From JAFGED01 sp964551295 (GTDB lineage: Bacteria > Chloroflexota > Anaerolineae > B4-G1): DNA of 15,006 nt. Position 1 is the stretch's first letter; every line of letters starts with the position of its first letter. The notes beneath the pieces were generated by a model. The model worked only from the letters and a program-made list of their open reading frames with translations, was not told the origin of the DNA and searched no databases. A program made the translations under genes and the position numbers. The DNA is taken from NCBI GenBank assembly GCA_964551295.1, contig CAZKDJ010000094.1, positions 1 to 15,006 on the forward strand, written 5' to 3'. Of this stretch, positions 1 through 6,384 are shown one piece after another.

Positions 1-185
1 TACCACACTTCAAATAGTACTCCAAAAAGCGACACCTTTCAGCTTAACACAAAGGTAACCATGCTTCATTTACCTAGGAGGTGTTCCGTTGAGACTTTCG
101 CAGGCATGTCAAGCAGAAGGTAGAGATTGAGTTTTGAGCACAAACGTTCTAAATCTCCCTGAGTATATCATAGATAGTATCTTAT
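1..185. other. AT-rich upstream region, no recognised gene
   Basis: This stretch is clearly more AT-rich than the rest of the window and carries no convincing gene. It holds short competing inverted repeats: ACCTTT at 34-39 with AAAGGT at 51-56; AGGTAA at 53-58 with TTACCT at 70-75; and ACACCT at 32-37 with AGGTGT at 79-84. A perfect Shine-Dalgarno-like AGGAGGT lies at 76-82, six bases before a TTG that opens a 13-codon frame (89-130). The regulator's own promoter lies downstream, so these structures are not its leader. They may belong to a gene to the left or to a decayed sequence. Confidence 0.4.
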
Positions 186-235
186 TGTCAACAAACCAAC
201 TGGCCATAATAGTTGACACTAACACTCAACTGTTG
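186..235. promoter_or_regulatory. Candidate Rrf2 operator: clustered GTTGA/TCAAC half-sites
   Basis: Half-sites TCAAC (188-192), GTTGA (212-216), TCAAC (226-230) and GTTG (232-235) cluster around the -35 box and spacer of the regulator's promoter. They form inverted repeats: TGTCAAC (186-192) with GTTGACA (212-218), AGTTGA (211-216) with TCAACT (226-231), and CAAC-T-GTTG (227-235). Rrf2 proteins usually bind dyad sites overlapping their own promoters, so autoregulation is a reasonable inference. The motif does not match an IscR or CymR box that I can recall. Confidence 0.45.
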
Positions 236-241
236 TATAAT
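213..241 (+). promoter_or_regulatory. Consensus sigma-70 promoter of the rrf2-cysK-cysE operon
   Basis: TTGACA at 213-218 and TATAAT at 236-241 are both perfect consensus hexamers separated by exactly 17 bp. Transcription should begin near 248-249, only about 10 bases before the ATG at 259, so the mRNA would start almost at its ribosome-binding site. Such a strong promoter overlapped by inverted repeats fits control by a repressor. Confidence 0.85.
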
Positions 242-247
242 CGCATC

Positions 248-253
248 GGGAGG
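248..253 (+). promoter_or_regulatory. Ribosome-binding site of the Rrf2 regulator
   Basis: GGGAGG lies five bases before the ATG at 259 and supports that start. With the predicted transcription start it would sit at the extreme 5' end of the mRNA. Confidence 0.7.
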
Positions 254-258
254 ACGAT

Positions 259-687
259 ATGATACGAGTTTCGACACGCGGACGATATGCACTGCGGGCG
301 ATGGTCGACCTGGCCCGGCACGCCGACGGAGAACCCGTTCTGCGCCAGGACATCGCTCAGAGGCAGAACATTTCGGCCGATTATGTAGCGCAACTGTTTC
401 GGCCCCTGCACAAAGCCGGACTGGTGGAGGGCGTGAAGGGGCCGGGGGGCGGGTACCGCCTGGCCCGGGATGCCGCCGCGATCACCGCGGGTGATGTGGT
501 GCGAGCGGTGGAGGGGCCGGTCGCCGTAGTGCACTGCACGCTGCCGGAGGACGATTCCTGCGATCGTGTGGCCGCGTGCGCCACGCACCTGCTCTGGGCG
601 CAGTTGTCGGCAGTGATGACCGAGTTCCTGGACTCGGTCACGTTGCAGGACCTGTGTGACGAGGCACGTCAACTAGAGGAGAAATAA
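259..687 (+). CDS. Rrf2/IscR-family transcriptional regulator, three-cysteine type
   Basis: This 142-residue protein has the normal Rrf2 length and layout. It opens with the family's typical start (STRGRYALRAMVDLA), followed by a winged helix at about residues 1-70 with the wing motif KGPGGGYRLAR at 60-70. Cysteines at 93, 101 and 107 occupy the place of the three IscR cluster ligands (C92, C98 and C104 in E. coli IscR), although the first spacing is two residues longer. It therefore probably senses Fe-S status or redox. Some Rrf2 relatives such as CymR instead sense cysteine synthesis through contact with CysK and lack this cluster. Being first in an operon with cysK and a serine acetyltransferase argues that it controls cysteine synthesis. 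Inverted repeats over its promoter suggest autorepression. Family assignment is firm; signal and targets are inferred. Confidence 0.92.
   Translation: MIRVSTRGRYALRAMVDLARHADGEPVLRQDIAQRQNISADYVAQLFRPLHKAGLVEGVKGPGGGYRLARDAAAITAGDVVRAVEGPVAVVHCTLPEDDSCDRVAACATHLLWAQLSAVMTEFLDSVTLQDLCDEARQLEEK
675..682 (+). promoter_or_regulatory. Ribosome-binding site supporting the CTG start of cysK
   Basis: AGAGGAGA lies nine bases before CTG 692 and inside the last codons of the regulator. No ATG, GTG or TTG occurs in the cysK frame between the upstream stop (TAG at 674-676) and GTG 743, so this site points to the CTG. Confidence 0.6.
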
Positions 688-691
688 CCCC

Positions 692-1621
692 CTGGCGAGG
701 ATCTATAGCGACATCACCAAGGCCATCGGCAACACGCCGCTGGTGCGGCTGAACCGGGTGACGGAGGGCGTAGAGGCCACGGTGCTGGCCAAAATCGAGT
801 CATTCAACCCACTCAGCAGTATCAAAGACCGTGTCGGCGTGAACATGATCGACGTCGCAGAAAGAGAGGGCCGCATCACCGCAGACACAGTCATCGTGGA
901 GCCGACGAGCGGCAACACAGGCATTGGTCTGGCCTTTACCTGCGCCGCGCGCGGCTACCGCCTCGTCCTGACGATGCCCGAAAAAGCGAGTTTGGAGCGC
1001 CGCCAGGTGATGCAGGCGTTGGGCGCGGAGTTGGTCCTGACGCCGGCGGACGAGGGCATCCCAGGCGCCATCCGCAGAGCCGAGGAGCTGGCGGCAGAGC
1101 ACGATGACGCGTTCATCCCCTTCCAGTTCAAGAACCCGGCCAACCCCGAGATCCACCGGCGCACCACCGCCGAGGAGATCTGGCGCGACACCGACGGCGC
1201 GGTGGACGTCGTCGTGGCCGGCGTGGGCACCGGCGGCACCATCACCGGCATCGCTGAGGCGCTCAAGGCGCGCAAGCCCGGCTTTCAGGCGATCGCCGTC
1301 GAGCCGGCCGAATCGCCCGTCCTCTCCGGCGGCGAGCCCGGCCCGCACAAGATCGCCGGGATGGGTGCGGGCTTTGTCCCCGATGTGCTGCGCCTAGACC
1401 TGGTGGACGAGATCGTGCAGGTGACGGAGGATGAGGCCTGGGAGATGACCCGCCGCCTGGCGCGCGAGGAGGGCATCTTTGCCGGCATCTCCTCCGGGGC
1501 CAATACCTGCGCCGCCCTGCAGATCGCCGCCCGGCCGGAGAACGCGGGCCAGCTCGTCGTTGCCATCCTTCCCGATACCGGCGAGCGCTACCTGAGCACG
1601 GGAGTGTTCGGCGATGCTTAG
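692..1621 (+). CDS. Cysteine synthase A (O-acetylserine sulfhydrylase), CTG start
   Basis: This PLP enzyme makes cysteine from O-acetylserine and sulfide in the cytoplasm. Read from CTG 692 it has 309 residues, the normal CysK length. Landmarks are GNTPLVRLN near residues 13-21, the PLP lysine in SSIKDR (about K45), the substrate loop TSGNTG near 71-76, the phosphate-binding GTGGTITG, and a C-terminal SSGANT. Starting at GTG 743 would delete the conserved GNTPL element, so the upstream CTG is preferred. The residues that follow it (ARIYSDITKAIGNTP) align with the usual CysK N-terminus directly after Met. The CTG lies four bases after the regulator's stop, and the end overlaps the acetyltransferase start by 8 bases, so translational coupling is likely. 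O-phosphoserine or cystathionine-type relatives are possible, but the acetyltransferase neighbour favours CysK. A sequencing error (ATG to CTG) cannot be excluded. Confidence 0.95.
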   Translation: MARIYSDITKAIGNTPLVRLNRVTEGVEATVLAKIESFNPLSSIKDRVGVNMIDVAEREGRITADTVIVEPTSGNTGIGLAFTCAARGYRLVLTMPEKASLERRQVMQALGAELVLTPADEGIPGAIRRAEELAAEHDDAFIPFQFKNPANPEIHRRTTAEEIWRDTDGAVDVVVAGVGTGGTITGIAEALKARKPGFQAIAVEPAESPVLSGGEPGPHKIAGMGAGFVPDVLRLDLVDEIVQVTEDEAWEMTRRLAREEGIFAGISSGANTCAALQIAARPENAGQLVVAILPDTGERYLSTGVFGDA

Positions 1622-2555
1622 CCGCATCAGGGAGGACATCCAGACCGTCTTTGCCGAGGACCCGGCGGCTCGCACGGTGTGGGAGGTGCTGACGTGCTAT
1701 CCCGGCCTGCACGCCATCTGGCTGCACCGGGCGGCCCACTTTTTGTGGCAGCACAAGCTCCTTTTCCTCGGGCGGCTGCTCTCCCATTTCAGCCGCTGGC
1801 TGACGGGCATCGAGATTCACCCCGGCGCTACCATCGGGCGGCGCTTCTTTGTCGATCACGGCATGGGCGTCGTCATCGGCGAGACGGCCGAGGTGGGCGA
1901 TGACGTGCTGATGTACCAGGGGATCGTGCTGGGCGGCACGAGCCTGGAAAAGACAAAGCGCCATCCCACCATCGGCACCGGCGTCGTCATCGGCACCGGC
2001 GCGACGATCCTGGGGCCGATCACCGTGGGAGATGGAGCCAAGATCGGCGCGGGCTCGGTGGTGATCAAACCCGTGCCGCTGGGCGCGACCATCGTCGGCG
2101 TGCCGGGCCGCGTCGCGGGCGCCGGGCGCGAAAAGAAATCCGGCGCAGATTTAGAGCACGGCAAGCTGCCCGATCCTGTGCTGCGGACGTTCAGCGAGAC
2201 GCTGGGCCGGCAAAGCCTCCTGGAGGAGCGTGTGCACGAACTGGAGCAAGCGCTCTCGCGGCTTGAACTCCCGGCGCCGCCGGTTCGTGCGTGCGAGCTA
2301 TCGCCGGCGTGTGAGGCTGTCATCCGCGAGGCGCTAAAGGAAGTCATCGAGCCGGAGGTGGGCATCAACGTCGTCGACCTGGGGTTGATCCAGGAGATCA
2401 AAATGAACGGCCAGGGGGTAGAGGTGCGCATAGCGCTGGTCCACCCCCAGTGTTCTCAGGCGGGCTATCTCATCGAGCAGGTGCGCCGCAAGGTCAAGGG
2501 CGTGGTCGGCGACGAGCCGGTCGAGGTGGTTTTGACGGATGAAACGGGAGGATAA
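1614..2555 (+). CDS. Serine O-acetyltransferase fused to a MIP18/DUF59 (SufT-like) domain
   Basis: The 313-residue protein has three parts. Residues 1-170 form a short EpsC-type serine acetyltransferase: a brief helical N-terminus, then left-handed beta-helix hexapeptide repeats from IEIHPGATIG (66-75) to VVIGETAEVG and TIVGVPGRV. DH at 81-82 supplies the likely catalytic histidine and GGTSLEKTKRHP (107-118) is the usual loop. It would make O-acetylserine from serine and acetyl-CoA for CysK. Residues about 185-220 look like a coiled-coil linker. Residues about 233-308 match the MIP18/DUF59 fold found in SufT and in Fe-S assembly factors: EPEVGINVVDLGLIQEI, then a single cysteine in HPQCSQAG (C280). 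In relatives that cysteine is normally followed by proline. Plain EpsC enzymes end after the linker, so the C-terminal domain is an addition. ATG 1614 overlaps the end of cysK. Acetyltransferase function is well supported; the role of the fused domain is unknown. Confidence 0.92.
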   Translation: MLSRIREDIQTVFAEDPAARTVWEVLTCYPGLHAIWLHRAAHFLWQHKLLFLGRLLSHFSRWLTGIEIHPGATIGRRFFVDHGMGVVIGETAEVGDDVLMYQGIVLGGTSLEKTKRHPTIGTGVVIGTGATILGPITVGDGAKIGAGSVVIKPVPLGATIVGVPGRVAGAGREKKSGADLEHGKLPDPVLRTFSETLGRQSLLEERVHELEQALSRLELPAPPVRACELSPACEAVIREALKEVIEPEVGINVVDLGLIQEIKMNGQGVEVRIALVHPQCSQAGYLIEQVRRKVKGVVGDEPVEVVLTDETGG

Positions 2556-2573
2556 AGCGCATTCAGCGAAAAG

Positions 2574-4595
2574 TCACTCTACCGCGATCTTCCCTACCAG
2601 CACCCGGTCGGCGGTCTCCTTCGTGCCCGTGGCGATGGGCAAACGCCGCTGCCAATCGGGCGGCGGATAGAGGCCCAGTAAGGCGTGATAGGTGCCGGGC
2701 GGCGTCTCCGGCGCGACCGGCACGCGGTGCACCTGCACGAACCGGTCGCCGGGTTGGAGCCCCTTCGCCCGCACGCTGAGCCAGTCAACCTGCCCCCAGA
2801 TCGCGCTCCCATCGGAGGTGACGTGCACGAAGGCAACCACGGGCGTGGAATCGGCGGTCAGCACCTCCCAGTAGGTGAGCAGGCGCAGTTGCCCGCCGGG
2901 CGGCACGGTGTCCGTTTGCAGTTCGGCTCCCAACAAGGCGAAGCGATCGTCAAAGACGAGGGGCAGCGTCGGTGGCGGGAGATGCGCCTTGTCCACCGGC
3001 CAGGCCAACGGCAGGGGATCCAGCGCGTCCAGCCGCGCCTCGAACGCGACGGGGGTATCGACGCGAAAGGCGGCAAAGTCATCGTGGTCGGTGGGGAGCA
3101 ACACAGCATCGGCAAAAAACAGGGCCTGCAACTCTGAGTCAAACGCCTGTGATCCCAGTGGATTGGTGGGAAAGTAATAGGTAATCGGCCCGTCTCCCGC
3201 TGGCCAAACCCAGCCTCCGGCCGGGTCGAACCAGCGCACACTCAGGTCATCCCGCTCTAGCGCCAGGTCGAAACCAACGGCGTTCCACGGCTGCCAGTAA
3301 TCGACGTAGGGCGCGCCGATGGCTACCGGGCCGGGTGAACCGTTGGCGTCCAATTCGCGGGCAACAGCAGTGACGCCGCCCTGGTAAAGCTCCCGCACCT
3401 CGGGGGCACCGCCCCAGGCGAGGAAATAGGCGTAGCAGGAGAGCGCGCCGTTCAGGACCAGCAGCAGGGTCGCGGCTAATGGACCGATCCAAGCGCGGCG
3501 CCGCGCCAGCCACGTCCACGCCGCGTCCACCCCCAGCGCCAGCACCAGGTAGACGGCCGGCTGGGCCGCGAGGGTGTGGGTGAAGGATCCGGAAGGCGGG
3601 CTGACGAACGCCGGCCCCAGCCCCACCGCCAGCCAGAGCAGCGCCAAGCCGGCGCGCCACCGCCGCAGGCGGACGGCACACAGCGCCAGCCCGCCGTAGA
3701 AAAAGAGCGAGGTGAGCGGATCGAACACGGGGCGGCCCGCGACGTTATACAGCCACTGCGGCTCCCCCTGCAAGGTGAACATGCCCAGCGTGCTGGCCGC
3801 GATCTCCAGCACCGGGCGCGGGTCGCCCTGGCCCAGCGCGGTCAGCGGGCCGCTGAGGTGATCCAGGCGTTCCTCGGCCTCGGGATGGGCACGCAGGAAC
3901 AGCGCCAGCGGCAGGGCGACCAGAACCGTCACCAGGCACAGCGCCAGCAGGCCGGACCAACGGCGACACAGGGTGGCCCGGTCGAAGGCGAGCAGGTAGG
4001 CCAGCAGCCCCAGCGGAAGTAAGAGCATCACCCGGCCTGGCGTGTAGGCGTAGACGTGCCCGCCGAGGAACGCGCCCGCCAGCGCGAAATCGAGCCCGGC
4101 GCGCCAGCGCGGTCCCGGGTTCCCGTCCAGGCCACGCGCCAGGAACAGCATCGCCAGCCCGGCCATCAGGGGCAGGAGCGCAGTCTCGAGCGCCATGCGG
4201 GTCTCGGCCAGCGGCCAGAAGGAGACGGCGTAAAAGGAAGCCGCCAGCAACGCGGCGCGCGGGCCGGCCAGCTTGCGACCGACCAGGTGGAGCGCCAGCA
4301 CCGAGAGCACGCCCAGCAGCGCGGCGGGCAGCCGGATCGAGAACACGCTCCAATCCAACGCGCGTACCGCCAGCGCCTCCAGCATGGGGTAGAGCGGCTC
4401 CTGCCCGTGGTTCTCCGGAAAGTAGATGGCCCACCGATCAGCCAGGACGCGCTCGGCCAAGCGCGCGTCCTGCAGCTCGTCGTACCCCGGCCCGGGCGGC
4501 ACGTCGCTCAAGGCGACCAGGCGCAGGGTCGCCGCCGCCAGCAGCACGGCGACCAGCGCCCATAGCTCCCACCGCTGCCGTGTGACGTCACGCAT
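2574..4595 (-). CDS. Membrane glycosyltransferase, ArnT/PMT (GT39/GT83-like) with C-terminal beta domain
   Basis: This 673-residue integral membrane protein has about ten or more hydrophobic segments in residues 10-440. The first extracytoplasmic loop carries PPGPGYDELQDA (D39-E40), where GT-C enzymes keep their catalytic acidic residue, and ENHGQEPLYPML (61-72) follows, as in the ArnT/PMT_2 group. These enzymes move a sugar from a polyprenyl-phosphate carrier to a lipid, protein or glycan on the outer face of the membrane. Residues about 450-545 are soluble. Residues about 547-673 look like an extracytoplasmic beta-sandwich (DDRFALLGAEL, GGQLRLLTYW, PPGTYHALLGLY). ATG 4595 is chosen because it overlaps the end of the DUF402 gene by 8 bases and precedes the first membrane helix. 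A longer in-frame extension to 4964 would read through that gene and is unlike the family. Donor and acceptor cannot be read from the sequence. It converges on the cysteine operon with an 18-bp gap. Confidence 0.85.
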   Translation of the reverse strand: MRDVTRQRWELWALVAVLLAAATLRLVALSDVPPGPGYDELQDARLAERVLADRWAIYFPENHGQEPLYPMLEALAVRALDWSVFSIRLPAALLGVLSVLALHLVGRKLAGPRAALLAASFYAVSFWPLAETRMALETALLPLMAGLAMLFLARGLDGNPGPRWRAGLDFALAGAFLGGHVYAYTPGRVMLLLPLGLLAYLLAFDRATLCRRWSGLLALCLVTVLVALPLALFLRAHPEAEERLDHLSGPLTALGQGDPRPVLEIAASTLGMFTLQGEPQWLYNVAGRPVFDPLTSLFFYGGLALCAVRLRRWRAGLALLWLAVGLGPAFVSPPSGSFTHTLAAQPAVYLVLALGVDAAWTWLARRRAWIGPLAATLLLVLNGALSCYAYFLAWGGAPEVRELYQGGVTAVARELDANGSPGPVAIGAPYVDYWQPWNAVGFDLALERDDLSVRWFDPAGGWVWPAGDGPITYYFPTNPLGSQAFDSELQALFFADAVLLPTDHDDFAAFRVDTPVAFEARLDALDPLPLAWPVDKAHLPPPTLPLVFDDRFALLGAELQTDTVPPGGQLRLLTYWEVLTADSTPVVAFVHVTSDGSAIWGQVDWLSVRAKGLQPGDRFVQVHRVPVAPETPPGTYHALLGLYPPPDWQRRLPIATGTKETADRVLVGKIAVE

Positions 4596-5055
4596 TGGCG
4601 CGCATCCTGTCGAAAGGGGGTGTCTCTTGCGAGACCATCGCCCGCAACTCGGCCAGCGCGGCCTCGCGCTCCTGCGGGGAGACGGGCAGCGCGGCGAACT
4701 CGTCCTCGTCCAGCACCCGCGTCGTCCCGTCGGCCGCCACCCACAGGTCGAGCGCCAGATCCTCGGCGGCGACCTCGTCGACGGTGGCGCGCGGCGGGCG
4801 GGTGACGTTGCAGTACCAGCCCTGCAAGCGGCCACCGCGGGCGCGAATCTCAAAGATGTTGAACCATCGCCTGGCGAAAAACCACTCGGTCCACCGGCTG
4901 CCAGTCTCAAGGGTGACAAAGCCCAGGTCGAGGGGTGGGCGGGTCCACGTGGTGCGCAGCACAAGAATGTCGTCCGTACGCCGCACGACCTCGCCAGGAT
5001 ACGCGGTGATCTGGTGGCCGGTATGGTCGAGTTTGCGCACGGTGACGTGTTCCAT
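4588..5055 (-). CDS. DUF402 family protein (FomD/Ntdp-like nucleotide phosphatase fold)
   Basis: This 155-residue soluble protein matches the DUF402 family. It has an N-terminal beta barrel, an FFARRWFNIFEI segment (59-70), GWYCNVTRP (79-87), and an acidic run with D99, D103 and LDEDEF (115-120), followed by a C-terminal helix. Characterised members include Ntdp, a nucleoside tri- and diphosphatase, and FomD, which hydrolyses a CMP-phosphonate intermediate. In them conserved acidic residues bind divalent metal, and the same acidic pattern is visible here. A nucleotide or nucleotidyl-conjugate hydrolase is therefore likely, but the substrate is unknown. The gene overlaps the downstream glycosyltransferase by 8 bases, so the two are probably co-translated. 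Removing a nucleotide by-product of sugar activation would be one speculative connection. No strong Shine-Dalgarno is seen (GGAG lies only two bases before ATG), which fits leaderless initiation. Confidence 0.82.
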   Translation of the reverse strand: MEHVTVRKLDHTGHQITAYPGEVVRRTDDILVLRTTWTRPPLDLGFVTLETGSRWTEWFFARRWFNIFEIRARGGRLQGWYCNVTRPPRATVDEVAAEDLALDLWVAADGTTRVLDEDEFAALPVSPQEREAALAELRAMVSQETPPFDRMRANA

Positions 5056-5063
5056 TGCTCCGC

Positions 5064-5092
5064 ATTCTACCAGGATTCAGGTGCGGTCGCAA
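5064..5092 (-). promoter_or_regulatory. Promoter of the DUF402-glycosyltransferase pair, leaderless layout
   Basis: Read on the minus strand, TTGCGA (5092-5087) and TAGAAT (5069-5064) are separated by 17 bp, and TGG just before the -10 gives an extended -10 element. Only eight bases separate the -10 box from the ATG whose A is at 5055. Transcription would therefore begin at or within two bases of the start codon. Confidence 0.6.
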
Positions 5093-5166
5093 GAAAAGCT
5101 TTCCATCGCCGAGTCACAGTTGTGGGTCTTTTTTTCAGTGTCCTCCGCATCTGTCTGAAAACAGAA

Positions 5167-5230
5167 GCTCACGCAAAGGCGCCAAGACGCAGAGATATGA
5201 ATCCCGACGGCTTTGCGTCTTGGCGTGAGC
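5167..5230. repeat. Imperfect inverted repeat of the ACGCAAAGGCGC type
   Basis: The 366-bp gap between the divergent genes (5056-5421) holds two promoters and this hairpin. The left arm (5167-5194) reads GCTCACG, an 8-base bulge, then CCAAGACGCAGAG. The right arm (5210-5230) is its near-complement, GCTTTGCGTCTTGGCGTGAGC. The 15-mer at 5168-5182 recurs in inverted orientation at 8896-8910. Similar 'ACGCAAAGGCGC / AAGACGC' repeats occur scattered between genes in many environmental bacterial genomes. Their origin and role are not settled. A T-run at 5129-5135 precedes the left arm. Confidence 0.7.
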
Positions 5231-5332
5231 ACAGCTTTGCCGGTGATTAATCGGTCACGTATCCGTGTATATAGTCATGTACTAGCGGAGGGATCGCCTG
5301 CCGAAGAACGTACCTCAAGCACTCCTTTCGGC

Positions 5333-5363
5333 TGATACTGCTGCGTCGTTTTTCTGGTATAAT
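5333..5363 (+). promoter_or_regulatory. Extended -10 promoter of the ABC transporter operon
   Basis: TATAAT at 5358-5363 is preceded by TGG at 5355-5357, an extended -10 element that can work with a poor -35. The best -35 candidate is the weak TGATAC at 5333-5338 (19-bp spacer). An inverted repeat, GCCGAA (5300-5305) with TTCGGC (5327-5332), lies just upstream and could be an operator. The leader to ATG 5422 would be about 50 bases and carries GAGG at 5410-5413. Confidence 0.6.
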
Positions 5364-5421
5364 AGCACAGTTGTAGTAGTATTGTCGTGAGAATTTCGCC
5401 GGTATTCGCGAGGTTTCTGCC

Positions 5422-6384
5422 ATGATGACGTCCATTCGTCGATTCTTGTCCAAGTCAAATCTGTGCCCGCAAACCAGGATGGAGCGCCGGGAAGCGCTGG
5501 TCGGGCTGCTCTTTATCTCGCCGTGGATCGTCGGCTTTCTGCTGCTCAAGCTCGTACCCATCTTCGTGTCGCTGGGATTTTCGTTCACCGACTTTTATAT
5601 GCTCTACCCGGGCGATACCAAGTTCGTCGGTCGGGAAAACTATGCCCATATCCTGGAGGATCTTTTCTCCGAAGATGGAGCAGCGGGCTATTATCTGTCC
5701 AACACCATCGGCTTTGCCATTCTCTCCGTGCCGGCGCAACTCCTGACGGCGCTGGGCTTGGCGGTGTTGCTCAACAGCCAGCGACTGGCCGCCAAAGAAC
5801 TGCACCGGACGCTCGTCTTTTTACCCAGCGTCATCCCTGGGGCTGCCATCGCCTTCGTCTGGTTTGGATTCCTCGACCCGACCACCGGTTGGCTCAACCG
5901 TCTGTTCCTGGAACCCCTGGGTCTGCCGCCATACCCCGGCCCCTATAGTGAGGCGGGGTACAATCTGTTCCGCATCATCACAGCCCTGTGGAGCATCGGC
6001 CCCGGATTCCTGATCATGCTGGGAGCGATGCGCGGCGTGCCACCGGAGCTGTACGAGGCGGCCCATGTCGCCGGCGCCGGTCCGATTATGCGTCTTCTCA
6101 AGGTCACCGTACCCATCATCTCGCCAGCTGTCTTTTTCAGCCTGGTGATCAACCTGGTCAGCGTCTTTGGTGGGGCGACGCTGCTCGACCGTGGCACGTC
6201 CTTCAGCGGCGGCGGCCAGTCGCCCTTCGATTTCTACATCGGCGAGGTGATGTTCAGCAGCTATCGACTGGGGTACGCCGCCAGCTTGGCCTGGATGATG
6301 TTTCTCATTATGCTGGCTACGACCATTGCCCTGTTCGCCACCGCCCGTTACTGGGTCTATTACCCCGACGGAGACGAGGCATAA
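5422..6384 (+). CDS. Carbohydrate ABC transporter permease, MalF/UgpA type
   Basis: This 320-residue membrane protein is one half of the channel of a CUT1-family sugar importer. It shows six hydrophobic segments; the first is at about residues 27-52, and the segment FISPWIVGFLLL with the loop SFTDFYML is typical. The EAA loop that docks on the ATPase is clear at 209-228: ELYEAAHVAGAG followed by PIMRLLKVTVP. Length is normal for the family. GAGG eight bases before ATG 5422 supports that start; a second ATG follows immediately. The stop overlaps the next permease start by one base (TAATG), so equal expression of the two halves is expected. The substrate cannot be deduced; sugars, oligosaccharides or glycerol-3-phosphate-like compounds are all possible. 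No ATPase gene is nearby, so an MsiK-like shared ATPase elsewhere is inferred. Confidence 0.93.
   Translation: MMTSIRRFLSKSNLCPQTRMERREALVGLLFISPWIVGFLLLKLVPIFVSLGFSFTDFYMLYPGDTKFVGRENYAHILEDLFSEDGAAGYYLSNTIGFAILSVPAQLLTALGLAVLLNSQRLAAKELHRTLVFLPSVIPGAAIAFVWFGFLDPTTGWLNRLFLEPLGLPPYPGPYSEAGYNLFRIITALWSIGPGFLIMLGAMRGVPPELYEAAHVAGAGPIMRLLKVTVPIISPAVFFSLVINLVSVFGGATLLDRGTSFSGGGQSPFDFYIGEVMFSSYRLGYAASLAWMMFLIMLATTIALFATARYWVYYPDGDEA

Noticed and set aside
31..130. Riboswitch or T-box for cysteine or methionine
   Set aside because: No recognised aptamer or T-box sequence is present, and the operon promoter lies downstream of it.
2556..2573. Terminator between the convergent acetyltransferase and glycosyltransferase genes
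   Set aside because: The 18-bp gap contains no stem-loop with a T-run. Any termination must occur within the opposing genes or by Rho.
4596..4964. N-terminal extension of the glycosyltransferase
   Set aside because: It would read through the DUF402 gene in another frame, has no family resemblance and is arginine/proline-rich as expected of a shadow frame. The start at 4595 fits the first membrane helix.
5168..5230. CRISPR-like repeat
   Set aside because: There are only two arms in inverted orientation and no regular spacers. It is an intergenic palindrome, not an array.
5988..6383. In-frame extension of the second permease into the first
   Set aside because: The overlapping first permease is clearly coding there, and the extension is histidine/arginine-rich. 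The TAATG junction gives a normal start at 6384.
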